Positions 1 through 8,158 of a DNA stretch of 64,000 nucleotides are shown here, one piece after another. The position numbers and the translations under genes were made by a program. A model generated the notes under the pieces. That model was not told the origin of the DNA, did no database searches, and saw only the letters and a program-made list of their open reading frames with translations. Positions within the stretch are counted from its first letter, which is position 1. Every line of letters begins with the position of its first letter. The stretch comes from Phenylobacterium montanum (GTDB taxonomy: Bacteria > Pseudomonadota > Alphaproteobacteria > Caulobacterales > Caulobacteraceae), in contig NZ_CP073078.1 in assembly GCF_018135625.1 (NCBI RefSeq), positions 1,954,501-2,018,500 of the forward strand. The letters are read 5' to 3'.

Positions 1-146
1 CGGTCGAGGCTTTCGATCGCTTCGGCAAGGGCCGTCACCCCGCACGGCTGAACCTGGCCGACTGCATGTCCTATGCGGCGGCCAAGGCTTACCGGACCCC
101 GCTGCTTTATAAGGGCGAGGATTTCAGCAAGACCGACCTAGCCTAG
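1..146 (+). CDS. VapC-type PIN-domain ribonuclease toxin, C-terminal part
   Basis: Only the last 47 residues are present; the gene begins before the window and the reading frame enters at base 3. The visible end has the typical VapC finish: a basic stretch RFGKGRHPARLNLADC, then the acidic PIN-domain residues in NLADCMSY and YKGEDFSKTD. VapC toxins are Mg-dependent endoribonucleases that cleave tRNA or rRNA and are held inactive by a VapB antitoxin usually encoded just upstream. That partner would lie outside the window, so the pairing cannot be seen here. The family call rests on motif recognition of this C-terminal third only. Confidence 0.8.
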   Translation, partial: VEAFDRFGKGRHPARLNLADCMSYAAAKAYRTPLLYKGEDFSKTDLA

Positions 147-246
147 CCCCCGCTCAACCAGCGATCTTCGGACTCCGACACCCGCGCGCCCTGGAGCGCG
201 GCCGCCTCGCTCCCTACCTTGGAGGCAAGACCCAGGGAAGGCGCGC

Positions 247-1116
247 ATGGACGGCGATATCCGCACAGGAACCGTGACCCAGGTGCTGGCGCCCGCAGCG
301 TGGAGCGAGGACGACTGGCGGCGGGTTTCGGTGGGCGTCTATCGCAGCACCGCCGGGGTCTTCCCGACCCCTGGCTCGCCGCATCACAAGCTGGGGGTGC
401 ACCTCGGCCCACCGGTGAACGTGTCATGCCGCTGCCGGGAACAGGTCGCCAATGGCCCGCGCCGGCATGGCGACACTGACCTGATCCCCGCAGGCATTGA
501 CGGTGTCTGGATCGACGAGGCTCCCGCCAGCTTTTTGCGCCTCGGGCTCTCGCACCGACTGCTGCGCGAGACCGCCGGCGAAATGGACCTGGACCCCGAC
601 CGGATCGCCCTGACGCCGCGCCTGCAACTGCGCGATCCGCAGGTCCAGCATATCGCCTGGGCGCTGAAGGCTGAGGCCGAGACCGGCGAGACCGGCGGGC
701 GGCTCTATGCCGAGAGCCTGTCCGTCGCCCTTTCGGCCCACCTGGTGCGCCGGTACGCCGAGCCCCTGCCCACTCCGAGGCCGCAGCAGGGTCTGAGCGA
801 GCGTCAGCGGCGGCGCGTGCTCGACTATATCGACGCCCATCTCGACGAGGACCTGTCGCTGGCGCGGCTGGCGGAGATCGCCGGAGTCAGCGTCTCGCAC
901 TTCAAGCCCCTGTTCCGCCGCACGGTCGGGGCGCCGCCGCATCAGTATGTGATCCAGCGCCGGGTCGACCGCGCCCGCCTGCTGCTGGCGAACGGCCACG
1001 CCAGCATCAGCGAGGCGGCGTTCGAGGCCGGCTTCACCCACCCGAGCCACATGGCGCGCTGGATGCGCCGGCTTCTGGGCGTCACCCCCGCGGCGCTGGT
1101 TCGTCATGGCGCCTGA
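247..1116 (+). CDS. AraC-family transcriptional regulator
   Basis: A 289-residue protein with the usual AraC layout. The N-terminal ~170 residues form a variable sensing region. The C-terminal ~100 residues carry two helix-turn-helix motifs: LSLARLAEIAGVSVSHFKPLF as the first and ISEAAFEAGFTHPSHMARWM with the conserved family signature as the second. The start at 247 follows a purine-rich stretch (ggaag). The gene stands directly upstream of three small enzyme genes (SnoaL-like, PEP mutase/isocitrate lyase-like and dienelactone hydrolase-like) on the same strand and may control them. Ligand and regulon are unknown. Confidence 0.85.
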   Translation: MDGDIRTGTVTQVLAPAAWSEDDWRRVSVGVYRSTAGVFPTPGSPHHKLGVHLGPPVNVSCRCREQVANGPRRHGDTDLIPAGIDGVWIDEAPASFLRLGLSHRLLRETAGEMDLDPDRIALTPRLQLRDPQVQHIAWALKAEAETGETGGRLYAESLSVALSAHLVRRYAEPLPTPRPQQGLSERQRRRVLDYIDAHLDEDLSLARLAEIAGVSVSHFKPLFRRTVGAPPHQYVIQRRVDRARLLLANGHASISEAAFEAGFTHPSHMARWMRRLLGVTPAALVRHGA

Positions 1117-1240
1117 CGCGCGCCATCATCCGTTTGTGCTCAGCCGCGGCGGCGCGTGCGCGACAGTTCGGCCGCCGCCAGACCATCATGGCCCCGGATC
1201 GCGCCAAGTGAGGGCGCGCACAAACGCCGGAGACCGAACC

Positions 1241-1606
1241 ATGCCCAATCGGGGCCGAGTCGAAGCCTTCATCGCCCGCGTGGAGCGGGGCGACTATGTC
1301 GGCGCGATCGAGGACTACTACGCCGAGCACGCCACCATGCAGGACAATGACGGCCCCGTCCGCGGCGGCCGCGAGGCCCTGGTCGCGCACGAAAAGATCG
1401 TCATGGCCGCCATGCCCAAGATCGCCACCCGCCCGGTCGAGCGCTGGCTGGTGGACGGCGACCGTGTGGCGATCAACTGGGTGTTCGACTTCACCTTCCC
1501 CGACGGGCGCACCGGCGTCCTCGACGAGATCGCCCTGCAGGAATGGGAGGGCGACCGCATCGTGCGCGAACGCTTCTACTTCGATCCAGCCTGGCGACCA
1601 GCATAG
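1241..1606 (+). CDS. SnoaL/NTF2-like small fold protein
   Basis: A 121-residue protein of the cone-shaped NTF2/SnoaL fold, used by polyketide cyclases, ketosteroid isomerase relatives and many uncharacterised proteins. The family pattern is visible: an N-terminal helix (VEAFIARVERGDYVGAIEDYY), a central DGP motif, a strand ending in INWVFDFTF and the end VRERFYFDPAW. I chose the ATG at 1241, which follows a ggagac purine stretch; upstream in-frame extension has no family similarity. It ends 11 bases before the next gene, so the two are probably cotranscribed. The substrate cannot be deduced. Confidence 0.75.
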   Translation: MPNRGRVEAFIARVERGDYVGAIEDYYAEHATMQDNDGPVRGGREALVAHEKIVMAAMPKIATRPVERWLVDGDRVAINWVFDFTFPDGRTGVLDEIALQEWEGDRIVRERFYFDPAWRPA

Positions 1607-1617
1607 GAGAGCCGCCG

Positions 1618-2454
1618 ATGACCATAGCCCGGGATCAGGCCGAAAAGGCCGAGCGCTTCAGCGCCCTTCACCGCGAGGGCTGCTTCATCCTGCCCAACGC
1701 CTGGGACTTCGCCAGCGCCGCCTTGATCGCCGAGGCCGGGTTTGCGGCCCTGGCCACCACTTCTTCGGGCGTCGCCTTCGCCAACGGCCTGCCGGACGGC
1801 GAGCACATCGGCCGCGACCGCATGATCGCCATCGGCGGCGAGATCGCCCGCCGCATCCCTGTGCCGGTGACCATCGACCTCGAGGCCGGCTATGGCCCCG
1901 AGCCCGAGGACGTGGCGACCTCGGTGCGCGCCGCCATCGCCGCCGGCGCGGTGGGCTGCAATATCGAAGACCACGACTCGCGGACCGGAACCTTGTTTGA
2001 CTTCGACAAGGCGGTGGCGCGGGTTAAGGCCGGCGTTGAGGCCGCGCGCCAGGCGGGCCTCGCGAACTTTGTCCTGAACGCCCGCACCGACCCGTTCCTG
2101 CTGGGGATCGGCGATCCGGAGACCTGCTTTGCGGAATCGGTCCGCCGCGCCAACGCCTTCCTGGAGGTGGGCGCGGGCTCGGCCTTCGTGCCGAGCGCTG
2201 CGGGGCTGGAGATGAACCGCCGGCTGGCCGAGGCGGTCCACGGCCCGCTGAACGTGATGGCCTCCGCAGCCGCGGGCGCGCCGCCTCTGGAGACCCTGAA
2301 GCCCCTGGGCGTGCGCCGGATCAGCCTCGGCGGCGGGCTGATGCAGCTGGCCTACGCCGCCGCCGCCCGCACCCTGGCCGATCTCGCCGGCAGCGCCAGT
2401 GCGGAGCCCGTCACCCATGGCAGCCTGATGGCCTTGATGAAGAAATACGCCTGA
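1618..2454 (+). CDS. Isocitrate lyase/phosphoenolpyruvate mutase-family protein
   Basis: A 278-residue TIM-barrel enzyme of the PEP mutase/isocitrate lyase superfamily, whose members form or break C-C or P-C bonds next to a 2-oxoacid carboxylate. Visible marks are PNAWDFASAALIAEAGF at the N-terminus, TIDLEAGYG (metal-binding acidic residues) near 90, and VGCNIEDHDS and LNARTDPFL in the middle. The start at 1618 is preferred because AGGAGAG lies just upstream; an in-frame ATG at 1543 overlaps the preceding gene. The real substrate is not predictable: 2-methylisocitrate, oxaloacetate and carboxyphosphonoenolpyruvate are all handled within this family. Confidence 0.8.
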   Translation: MTIARDQAEKAERFSALHREGCFILPNAWDFASAALIAEAGFAALATTSSGVAFANGLPDGEHIGRDRMIAIGGEIARRIPVPVTIDLEAGYGPEPEDVATSVRAAIAAGAVGCNIEDHDSRTGTLFDFDKAVARVKAGVEAARQAGLANFVLNARTDPFLLGIGDPETCFAESVRRANAFLEVGAGSAFVPSAAGLEMNRRLAEAVHGPLNVMASAAAGAPPLETLKPLGVRRISLGGGLMQLAYAAAARTLADLAGSASAEPVTHGSLMALMKKYA

Positions 2455-2523
2455 CCCATATCGCAACTAGAACCGGGCCGGCCACCAAGAGCCGGCCCAT
2501 TTTCTTGGAGGGAACCGCGCCTC

Positions 2524-3237
2524 ATGCAGGTCACCGACATCGCCTACGAAGCCGACGGCGCCCATCTGGTCGGCCGCCTGTTCCTGGACGAAGGCCGCGA
2601 CGGCCGGCGGCCGGGCGTTCTGGTCGCGCCCGAGGGCCTTGGCCTTTCCGACCACACCTTCGACATCGCCCGGCGCCTGGCTGAGGCGGGCTATGCCGCC
2701 TTCGCCATGGACTACTACGGCGACGGCGCCGCCCTTTCGATGGAGGAGGTCATGCCGCGGCTGGGCGTGTTCATGGCCGATCCCCTGAAGATTCGCGCCC
2801 GGGCGGCCAAGGCCCTGTCGGTGCTGGCGAGCCAGCCCCAGACCGATCCAGATCGGCTGGCGGCGATCGGCTTCTGCTTTGGCGGCACGACGGCGCTGGA
2901 GTTGGCGCGCAGCGGCGCCGACATCAAGGCGGCGGTCGGCTTTCATTCCGGCCTGGGCACAGCCCGCCCGGACGACGCCAAGGACATCAAGGCCAAGGTT
3001 CTGGTCTGCATCGGCGCCGACGATCCGCTCGTGCCCCCTGACCAGCGCCTGGCCTTCGAAAAGGAGATGAACGCGGGCGGCGTGGACTGGCGTTTCAACC
3101 TCTATGGCGGCGCCGGCCACAGCTTCTCCAACCCTATGGTGGATCAGCTGGGCCGACCCGGCTTCGCCTATCATGAGCCGACCTGGCGCCGCGCGTGGCG
3201 GGCCATGATCGACCTGTTCGACGAAGCCTTCGCGTAG
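2524..3237 (+). CDS. Dienelactone hydrolase-family alpha/beta hydrolase
   Basis: A 237-residue cytosolic alpha/beta hydrolase. The dienelactone hydrolase triad is visible: nucleophile Cys118 in GFCFGG, an Asp at 166 or 167 in CIGADDPLV and His199 in GGAGHSF. Family members open lactone rings such as 4-carboxymethylenebutenolide, but many act on other esters. No chlorocatechol or beta-ketoadipate genes lie nearby, so the substrate is open. It has a good Shine-Dalgarno (TTGGAGGG) upstream of the ATG at 2524 and lies 69 bases after the PEP mutase-like gene on the same strand. Confidence 0.85.
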   Translation: MQVTDIAYEADGAHLVGRLFLDEGRDGRRPGVLVAPEGLGLSDHTFDIARRLAEAGYAAFAMDYYGDGAALSMEEVMPRLGVFMADPLKIRARAAKALSVLASQPQTDPDRLAAIGFCFGGTTALELARSGADIKAAVGFHSGLGTARPDDAKDIKAKVLVCIGADDPLVPPDQRLAFEKEMNAGGVDWRFNLYGGAGHSFSNPMVDQLGRPGFAYHEPTWRRAWRAMIDLFDEAFA

Positions 3238-3249
3238 GCGACCGGCGGT

Positions 3250-3729
3250 TCAGTCGCGGTCCCAGTGGCGGCGATAGCCATCCCGGTCGTAGCCGCGGTG
3301 ATAGACGACAACCCGCTCGTAGCCATAGGGCCGGGCATAGCCATAGCCGCCGTAGTAGGCCGGCTGGGCGTAGTAGGCCCGGTCATAGCGGCCATAGTCG
3401 GCGCCTTCACAGACGCCTGAGCTCTTGGCCGAGGCGCGGCCGATATTGTCGCCGATCGCCGCGCCCGCCAGGGCGCCGATGATGGCCCCGCCGGTGCGCC
3501 CGCCGCCGTGGGCGACATTGCCGCCGATCAAGGCTCCGGCCAGGGCGCCCAGGACGCCGCCGCCGGTCCCATTGTCGTGCTGGGCCTGCTGGCAGGGATT
3601 GCGATAGCTGTCGGCATAGCCATAGCCGCCGTAGCCGTAGTCCTGGGCGAAGCTGGGCGTCGCCAGCGCGCCGGCGGCGACGGCCGCCAGGGCGGCCATG
3701 GAAGCGATCTTGGCGGTCGCGGTCTTCAT
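3250..3729 (-). CDS. Secreted or outer-membrane glycine-zipper (2TM) protein
   Basis: A 159-residue protein with an N-terminal signal peptide (hydrophobic AALAAVAAGALATPSFAQ with a likely cut after FAQ). Then come a tyrosine/glycine-rich segment and a glycine zipper spanning about residues 55-95, with repeats such as GGVLGALAGALIGG and GGAIIGALAGAAIGDNIG. The C-terminus is again Tyr/Arg-rich. Glycine-zipper 2TM proteins of the Rick_17kDa/YMGG type are small envelope proteins of mostly unknown role. A second, shorter glycine-zipper protein lies at 50894-51187. It stands alone, converging with the hydrolase gene 12 bases away. Confidence 0.75.
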   Translation of the reverse strand: MKTATAKIASMAALAAVAAGALATPSFAQDYGYGGYGYADSYRNPCQQAQHDNGTGGGVLGALAGALIGGNVAHGGGRTGGAIIGALAGAAIGDNIGRASAKSSGVCEGADYGRYDRAYYAQPAYYGGYGYARPYGYERVVVYHRGYDRDGYRRHWDRD

Positions 3730-3983
3730 GACGGTCTCCGATATTCCTTCTCGGCGGCGTCCCGGGCCTGTCCCTCGCCGCCGTCGTGAGGCGCATCAAA
3801 GCCCAGCCTGGCTGAACGCGATCTGAGGCCGTCGTTATGCTTCGTTCATCAACGCGGGCTGGTTCAGCTTTGCTACATCCCCTTGATATCGGAAGATGAT
3901 CTGACTATCCTCTCAGCCCCCGGACGACTGCGCCCACGACCGGACCTCCACCTCCCCTCAGGGCGAATCGAGCTAAACTCCGT

Positions 3984-4457
3984 ATGGAAAAAGTGCCGAT
4001 GACCGGCGGGGGCTACCAGGCTCTCGACGATGAATTGAAGCGTTTGAAGACGCAGGAGCGGCCGAGCGTCATCGCCGCGATCGCCGAAGCCCGTTCGCAC
4101 GGGGACCTTTCGGAAAACGCCGAGTACCACGCCGCCAAGGAGCGCCAGGGCTGGATCGAAGGCCGCATCGCCGAGATCGAGGACAAGATCGCGCGCGCTC
4201 AGGTGATCGATGTCTCCAAGCTGTCCGGCAGCCAGGTGAAGTTCGGGGCCACGGTCAGCGTGGTCGACGAGGACACCGAGGAAGAGGCCCGCTACCAGAT
4301 CGTCGGCGAGCACGAGGCCGACGTGAAGTCGGGCAAGATCTCCATCGCCTCGCCCCTTTCCCGCGCCATGATCGGCAAGGAAGTGGGCGACGTGATCGAG
4401 GTCAACACGCCCGGCGGCGTCAAGGCCTACGAGATCGCCAAGGTCGAGTGGCTCTGA
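3984..4457 (+). CDS. greA: Transcription elongation factor GreA
   Basis: A 157-residue protein of standard GreA length. It has the N-terminal coiled-coil with the signature [18 protein letters not shown], whose acidic tip residues enter the RNA polymerase secondary channel and stimulate cleavage of backtracked RNA. The C-terminal FKBP-like domain ([18 protein letters not shown]) follows. The ATG at 3984 gives the standard MEKVPMT start of alphaproteobacterial GreA. No Shine-Dalgarno is visible; a TAAACT hexamer lies only five bases upstream, so the message might be leaderless (inference). A strong stem-loop follows the gene. Confidence 0.95.
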   Translation: MEKVPMTGGGYQALDDELKRLKTQERPSVIAAIAEARSHGDLSENAEYHAAKERQGWIEGRIAEIEDKIARAQVIDVSKLSGSQVKFGATVSVVDEDTEEEARYQIVGEHEADVKSGKISIASPLSRAMIGKEVGDVIEVNTPGGVKAYEIAKVEWL

Positions 4458-4490
4458 GCCCCTCGTAGCCTGAAGAGCCTTGCAATCCGA

Positions 4491-4524
4491 CCGCAGCCCC
4501 CGGCCACCTCGCCGGGGGCTGCGG
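4491..4524 (+). terminator. Strong stem-loop after greA
   Basis: A perfect 14-bp stem (4491-4504 pairing with 4511-4524) closed by a 6-base loop, beginning 33 bases after the greA stop. The stem is almost all G/C. No run of T follows, so it is either a weak intrinsic terminator or a 3' end-stabilising structure. It separates greA from the pseudaminic acid genes. Confidence 0.6.
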
Positions 4525-4606
4525 CGTCATGCCGGTTCCGGCCTGACCTGCATGGGTCTAGACTTGGGTCGCGTCCCATTAACCAACGCGGCCTAGGCTT
4601 GCGGCC

Positions 4607-5377
4607 ATGCGCATCGCCGTGATCATCCAGGCCCGCATGGGCTCGACCCGCCTGCCGGGCAAGGTCCTGATGGACCTCGGCGGGCGCACGGTGCTGGCCC
4701 GCGTGCTGGAGCGGGCCAAGGCCATCCCCGGCGCCGATGTGGTGGTCTGCGCCATTCCCGAGGGCCCAGACGACGATCCCGTGGCCGAGGAGGCCGCTCG
4801 CGCCGGCGCCGTGGTCACCCGCGGCTCGCGCGACGACGTGCTGGACCGCTACTGGCGCGCGGCCCAGGCGGTCAAGGCGGACGCGGTCATGCGCGTCACC
4901 AGCGACTGCCCGCTGATCGACCCCAAGGTCTGCGGCGACCTGATCGCCCTCTTCCAGCGATCCGGCGCCGACTATGCCTGCATCAACGACCCGGCGAGCT
5001 GGCCGCACGGGCTGGAGTGCGAGATCTTCTCCTTTGCCTGGCTGGACAAGGCCGCACGCGAGGCGAAGAAGCCGTCCGAGCGCGAGCACGTCTCGCCCTT
5101 CATCCGCACCCACCCGGACGCGCGGCGGGTCAACATGCTAGGGCCTGGCCCCGAGACCGTCCGCCACCGCTGGACCCTGGACCATGCGGACGATCTTACT
5201 TTCTTACGCGCCCTCTGGGCCCGCCTGCCCGAGGGACGGGCGGCCTGGGACTGGCATGTCGCCTTCGCCATCGTCGAGGCCGACCCGGCCCTGGCCGCCA
5301 TCAACGCCGGCCACGACCGGCTCGAGGGCCTGAACAAGTCCCTGGCCCAGGACGCCCGCGAGGGGTTCGCCCGATGA
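4607..5377 (+). CDS. pseF: Cytidylyltransferase-family protein, probable pseudaminic acid CMP-activating enzyme (PseF-like)
   Basis: A 256-residue nucleotidyltransferase of the SpsF/NeuA-like family with the N-terminal nucleotide-binding signature IIQARMGSTRLPGKV and the later motif VTSDCPLIDP. In the pseudaminic acid pathway PseF activates the finished nonulosonic acid with CTP. The downstream genes encode PseH-, PseI- and PseG-like enzymes, and this corresponds to the flmC type of gene in Caulobacter. Flagellin glycosylation is the likely purpose, as in Caulobacter. A closely related cytidylyltransferase for another sugar cannot be excluded from sequence alone. Its stop overlaps the start of the acetyltransferase gene (ATGA). 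Confidence 0.75.
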   Translation: MRIAVIIQARMGSTRLPGKVLMDLGGRTVLARVLERAKAIPGADVVVCAIPEGPDDDPVAEEAARAGAVVTRGSRDDVLDRYWRAAQAVKADAVMRVTSDCPLIDPKVCGDLIALFQRSGADYACINDPASWPHGLECEIFSFAWLDKAAREAKKPSEREHVSPFIRTHPDARRVNMLGPGPETVRHRWTLDHADDLTFLRALWARLPEGRAAWDWHVAFAIVEADPALAAINAGHDRLEGLNKSLAQDAREGFAR

Positions 5378-5961
5378 GCGTCACGCTGCGCCCCGTCACC
5401 GCCGCCGACAGCGACCGCCTGCTGGCCTGGCGCAACAGCCCAGCCGTCTCGGCCTATATGTATACCGACCATCTGATCGGCCCCGAGGAGCACGCCCGCT
5501 GGCTGGCCGGCGCCCTGACGGCCTCCGACCGCCGCTACTGGATCATCGAGGACGATGGCGCGCCGGTGGGCTTGGCCAATCTGGTCAATATCGACCTGAC
5601 GCGCCGCCGCTGCGAATGGGCCTACTACCTGGGCGAAGCCAGCGTGCGCGGGCGCGGCGTCGGGGCGGCGGTGGAGCTTCTGGTCCTCGACTACGTTTTC
5701 GGGACGCTGAAACTGAACAAGCTCTGGTGCGAAGTGCTGCTGGAAAACGAGGGCGTGTGGAAGCTGCACCAGTCGTTCGGCTTCGAGCGCGAAGCCCTCT
5801 ATCGCCAGCACGTTTTCAAGGCCGGCCGCTTCCAGGATGTGGTCGGCCTGGGCCTTCTGGCCGCCGACTGGGAAAAGGCGCGCCCCGCCTGCGCCGAGCG
5901 CCTGGCGCAGAAGGGCTATGGCCCATCCGAACTGACCCTGATCGCCGAGGAACGCGGATGA
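5374..5961 (+). CDS. pseH: GNAT N-acetyltransferase of pseudaminic acid synthesis (PseH-like)
   Basis: A 195-residue GNAT acetyltransferase. It opens with the family-typical LRPVTAADSDRLLAWRNSP and has the acetyl-CoA binding loop RGRGVGAAVELLVLDYVF at about 90, followed by WCEVLLENEGVWKLHQSFGF. PseH acetylates the 4-amino group of the UDP-altrose intermediate. The ATG at 5374 overlaps the preceding stop by four bases, and its own stop overlaps the start of pseI in the same way, so the three genes are translationally coupled. Confidence 0.8.
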   Translation: MSVTLRPVTAADSDRLLAWRNSPAVSAYMYTDHLIGPEEHARWLAGALTASDRRYWIIEDDGAPVGLANLVNIDLTRRRCEWAYYLGEASVRGRGVGAAVELLVLDYVFGTLKLNKLWCEVLLENEGVWKLHQSFGFEREALYRQHVFKAGRFQDVVGLGLLAADWEKARPACAERLAQKGYGPSELTLIAEERG

Positions 5962-7007
5962 GCCGCCCCTTCGCCATAGCCGGCCGCGCCATCGGCCCCG
6001 ACCAGCCGCCCTATGTGATCGCCGAGATGAGCGGCAACCACAATGGCGACATCGACCGCGCGCTGGCGTTGATCGAGGCCGCCGCCGAGGCCGGCGCCGA
6101 TGCGGTCAAGCTGCAGACCTACACCGCCGACACCATCACCATCGACCATGACGGTCCGGGCTTCGTCATTCAGGGCGGCCTGTGGGAAGGGCGGCGGCTT
6201 TACGAGCTCTACGAGGAAGCCCACACCCCCTGGGACTGGCACCCGCGCCTGTTCGAGCGCGCGGCGAAACTCGGCATCACCGCCTTCTCCTCGCCCTTCG
6301 ACCCCACCGCGGTGAAGTTCCTCGACGAGCTCGGCGCCCCGGCCTTCAAGGTCGCCTCCTTCGAGTTGGTGGACACGCCCCTGATCGCCTGCATGGCGCA
6401 GACCGGCAAACCCCTGATCATGTCCACGGGCCTGGCCTCGCCCGAGGACATCGCCGAGGCGGTCGGCGCCGCGCGCTTCGCCGGCGCCCAGGACCTCGTG
6501 CTGCTGCACTGCACCAGCGGCTATCCGACCCCCGCGTCGCAGATGCATCTCAGAACCATGGCCGACCTCGGGACCCGCTACGGGACCCTGGTGGGCCTCT
6601 CGGACCACAGCATGGGCACGGCGGTCTCGGTGGCGGCCGTCGCCCTGGGCGCCTGCGTGATCGAAAAGCACTTCACCCTGGCCCGAGCCGACGGCGGCCC
6701 CGACAGCGCCTTCTCGCTGGAGCCGGACGAACTGGCCCGCCTGGTCAGGGACTGCCGCGACGCCTGGGAGGCCCTGGGCGGCGTGCACTACGAAGAGGTC
6801 GAGGCGGAAAAGGCCAGCCGCGAACATCGCCGCTCGCTCTATGTCGTCGCCGACGTGGCCGCGGGCGAGGTGCTGACCGAGGCCCACGTGAGGTCGATCC
6901 GGCCCGGCCACGGCCTGGCGCCGAAACATCTGTACGACGTGCTCGGCAAACCGGCCGCACGGGACCTGAAGCGCGGCGAGCCGCTCGCTTGGGAGATGGT
7001 GGGGTAG
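5958..7007 (+). CDS. pseI: Pseudaminic acid synthase (NeuB/PseI family)
   Basis: A 349-residue NeuB-family synthase, which condenses a 6-deoxy-diacetamido sugar with phosphoenolpyruvate to give a nonulosonic acid. The TIM-barrel part carries IAEMSGNHNGDIDRALALI, DAVKLQTY, FSSPFDPTAV, STGLASPEDI, LLHCTSGYPTP and GLSDHSMG. The C-terminal ~60 residues are the antifreeze-like SAF domain (RRSLYVVADVAAGEVLTEAHV). AEMSGNHNG is typical of PseI rather than sialic acid synthases, from memory of the families. It is the last gene of the plus-strand pse unit and ends three bases from the convergent pseG. Confidence 0.85.
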   Translation: MSRPFAIAGRAIGPDQPPYVIAEMSGNHNGDIDRALALIEAAAEAGADAVKLQTYTADTITIDHDGPGFVIQGGLWEGRRLYELYEEAHTPWDWHPRLFERAAKLGITAFSSPFDPTAVKFLDELGAPAFKVASFELVDTPLIACMAQTGKPLIMSTGLASPEDIAEAVGAARFAGAQDLVLLHCTSGYPTPASQMHLRTMADLGTRYGTLVGLSDHSMGTAVSVAAVALGACVIEKHFTLARADGGPDSAFSLEPDELARLVRDCRDAWEALGGVHYEEVEAEKASREHRRSLYVVADVAAGEVLTEAHVRSIRPGHGLAPKHLYDVLGKPAARDLKRGEPLAWEMVG

Positions 7008-7010
7008 GCC

Positions 7011-8042
7011 CTACCGCCCGCCCAGCATCTTCGCCGCCACCTTCTCCGCCCCCGTACCATCGCACAGCAGGGCCGCGTGGAAGCTCAGCTCGGTCAGGCG
7101 CTTGGCGTCGCTGCACAGGGCCTTGAACACCGAGGCCAGCCGCGAATCGAACAGGGGGTCGGCGGCGTCCAGGGCGACGGTGGCGCCGGCGGCCTCCATG
7201 GCCTGGGCGTTGGCGCGCTGATTTTCGGCCAGGATCGCGGTGATCGAGGGCAGGCCCAGGCAGCAGCGCTCCCAGGTCGAGGAACCGCCCGCCCCCACCG
7301 CCAGGTCCGCCGCGGCGGTCAGGGCCGACATGGCGCGGGTGTCCACGTGCACCTCCAGCCGCCGGTCGGCCTCGGCCAGCTTCAGCACCCTGTCCAGCCC
7401 CGCAGCGCTTCCACCCAGCACCACATCGACCTGGCGCTCGCCGAGCACCGGCTGGATCGCCTCAAGCACCCGCGCCGTGATCCCGTCCACATCGGTCAGA
7501 CCCATGGCCACCAGGACCCGGGAGACATCAGGCTGGCTGGCCCGCCGCATCAGCGAGACGTCGCGCAGGTCGCGAAAGGCGGGGCGGATCAGGGTGTAGT
7601 CTGGGCCGGCCAGCACCACCGCGCCCGGATAGTCCTCTCCAGACCGCCCAAGGTTTGAATCCAGCACCAGATCGGCATCGTGGGGCCGCTTGAGATCGTC
7701 CATGGCCAATAGGCGCCCCGCCAGCCCTCGCAGCCGCGCCTCCTGCCCGGCGGCGAGCCCATAGTGGTCGACCACCACCCAGGAGGCGTCCCAGTCGGCT
7801 ATGGCCAAGAGGCCATCCCGCGTCAGCGTCTCGGCCTCCTCGCCCGTGCCGCGCAGGCGCTCGATCTCCGGCCCGGCGAAGGCGGCCAGGAACGGCGACA
7901 CCTCGGGGCTGGCGACAAAGGCGCAGGACGCCCCGCGCTGCTTCAGCGCCCCAGCCAGAGTCAGGCAGCGCATGACGTGGCCGCCGCCCACGCTGGGGCC
8001 GGCGTTGCACAGGAACAGGACGCGCTGGGGGGTGGAGGTCAT
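7011..8042 (-). CDS. pseG: UDP-2,4-diacetamido-2,4,6-trideoxy-beta-L-altropyranose hydrolase (PseG-like)
   Basis: A 343-residue GT-B-like hydrolase that removes UDP from the diacetamido-altrose intermediate before PseI acts. The N-terminal GGGHVMRCLTLA motif holds the catalytic His22. The C-terminal half has the UDP-binding AVGAGGSSTWERCCLGLPSI. It lies on the strand opposite the other pse genes and converges on pseI, so it must have its own promoter. With pseF, pseH and pseI here, only the first two steps (PseB dehydratase and PseC aminotransferase) are missing from the window. Confidence 0.8.
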   Translation of the reverse strand: MTSTPQRVLFLCNAGPSVGGGHVMRCLTLAGALKQRGASCAFVASPEVSPFLAAFAGPEIERLRGTGEEAETLTRDGLLAIADWDASWVVVDHYGLAAGQEARLRGLAGRLLAMDDLKRPHDADLVLDSNLGRSGEDYPGAVVLAGPDYTLIRPAFRDLRDVSLMRRASQPDVSRVLVAMGLTDVDGITARVLEAIQPVLGERQVDVVLGGSAAGLDRVLKLAEADRRLEVHVDTRAMSALTAAADLAVGAGGSSTWERCCLGLPSITAILAENQRANAQAMEAAGATVALDAADPLFDSRLASVFKALCSDAKRLTELSFHAALLCDGTGAEKVAAKMLGGR

Positions 8043-8158
8043 TGCCGAATGGCGGCGGGCCGGTTAGCGGTGGGCGGAATCATCATTACATAGTCTGCCT
8101 CAGCTTCCAGCCGCTGTCGGCGGCCTTCACCTGCCAGACGATCTTCGAAAGCTTTTCC

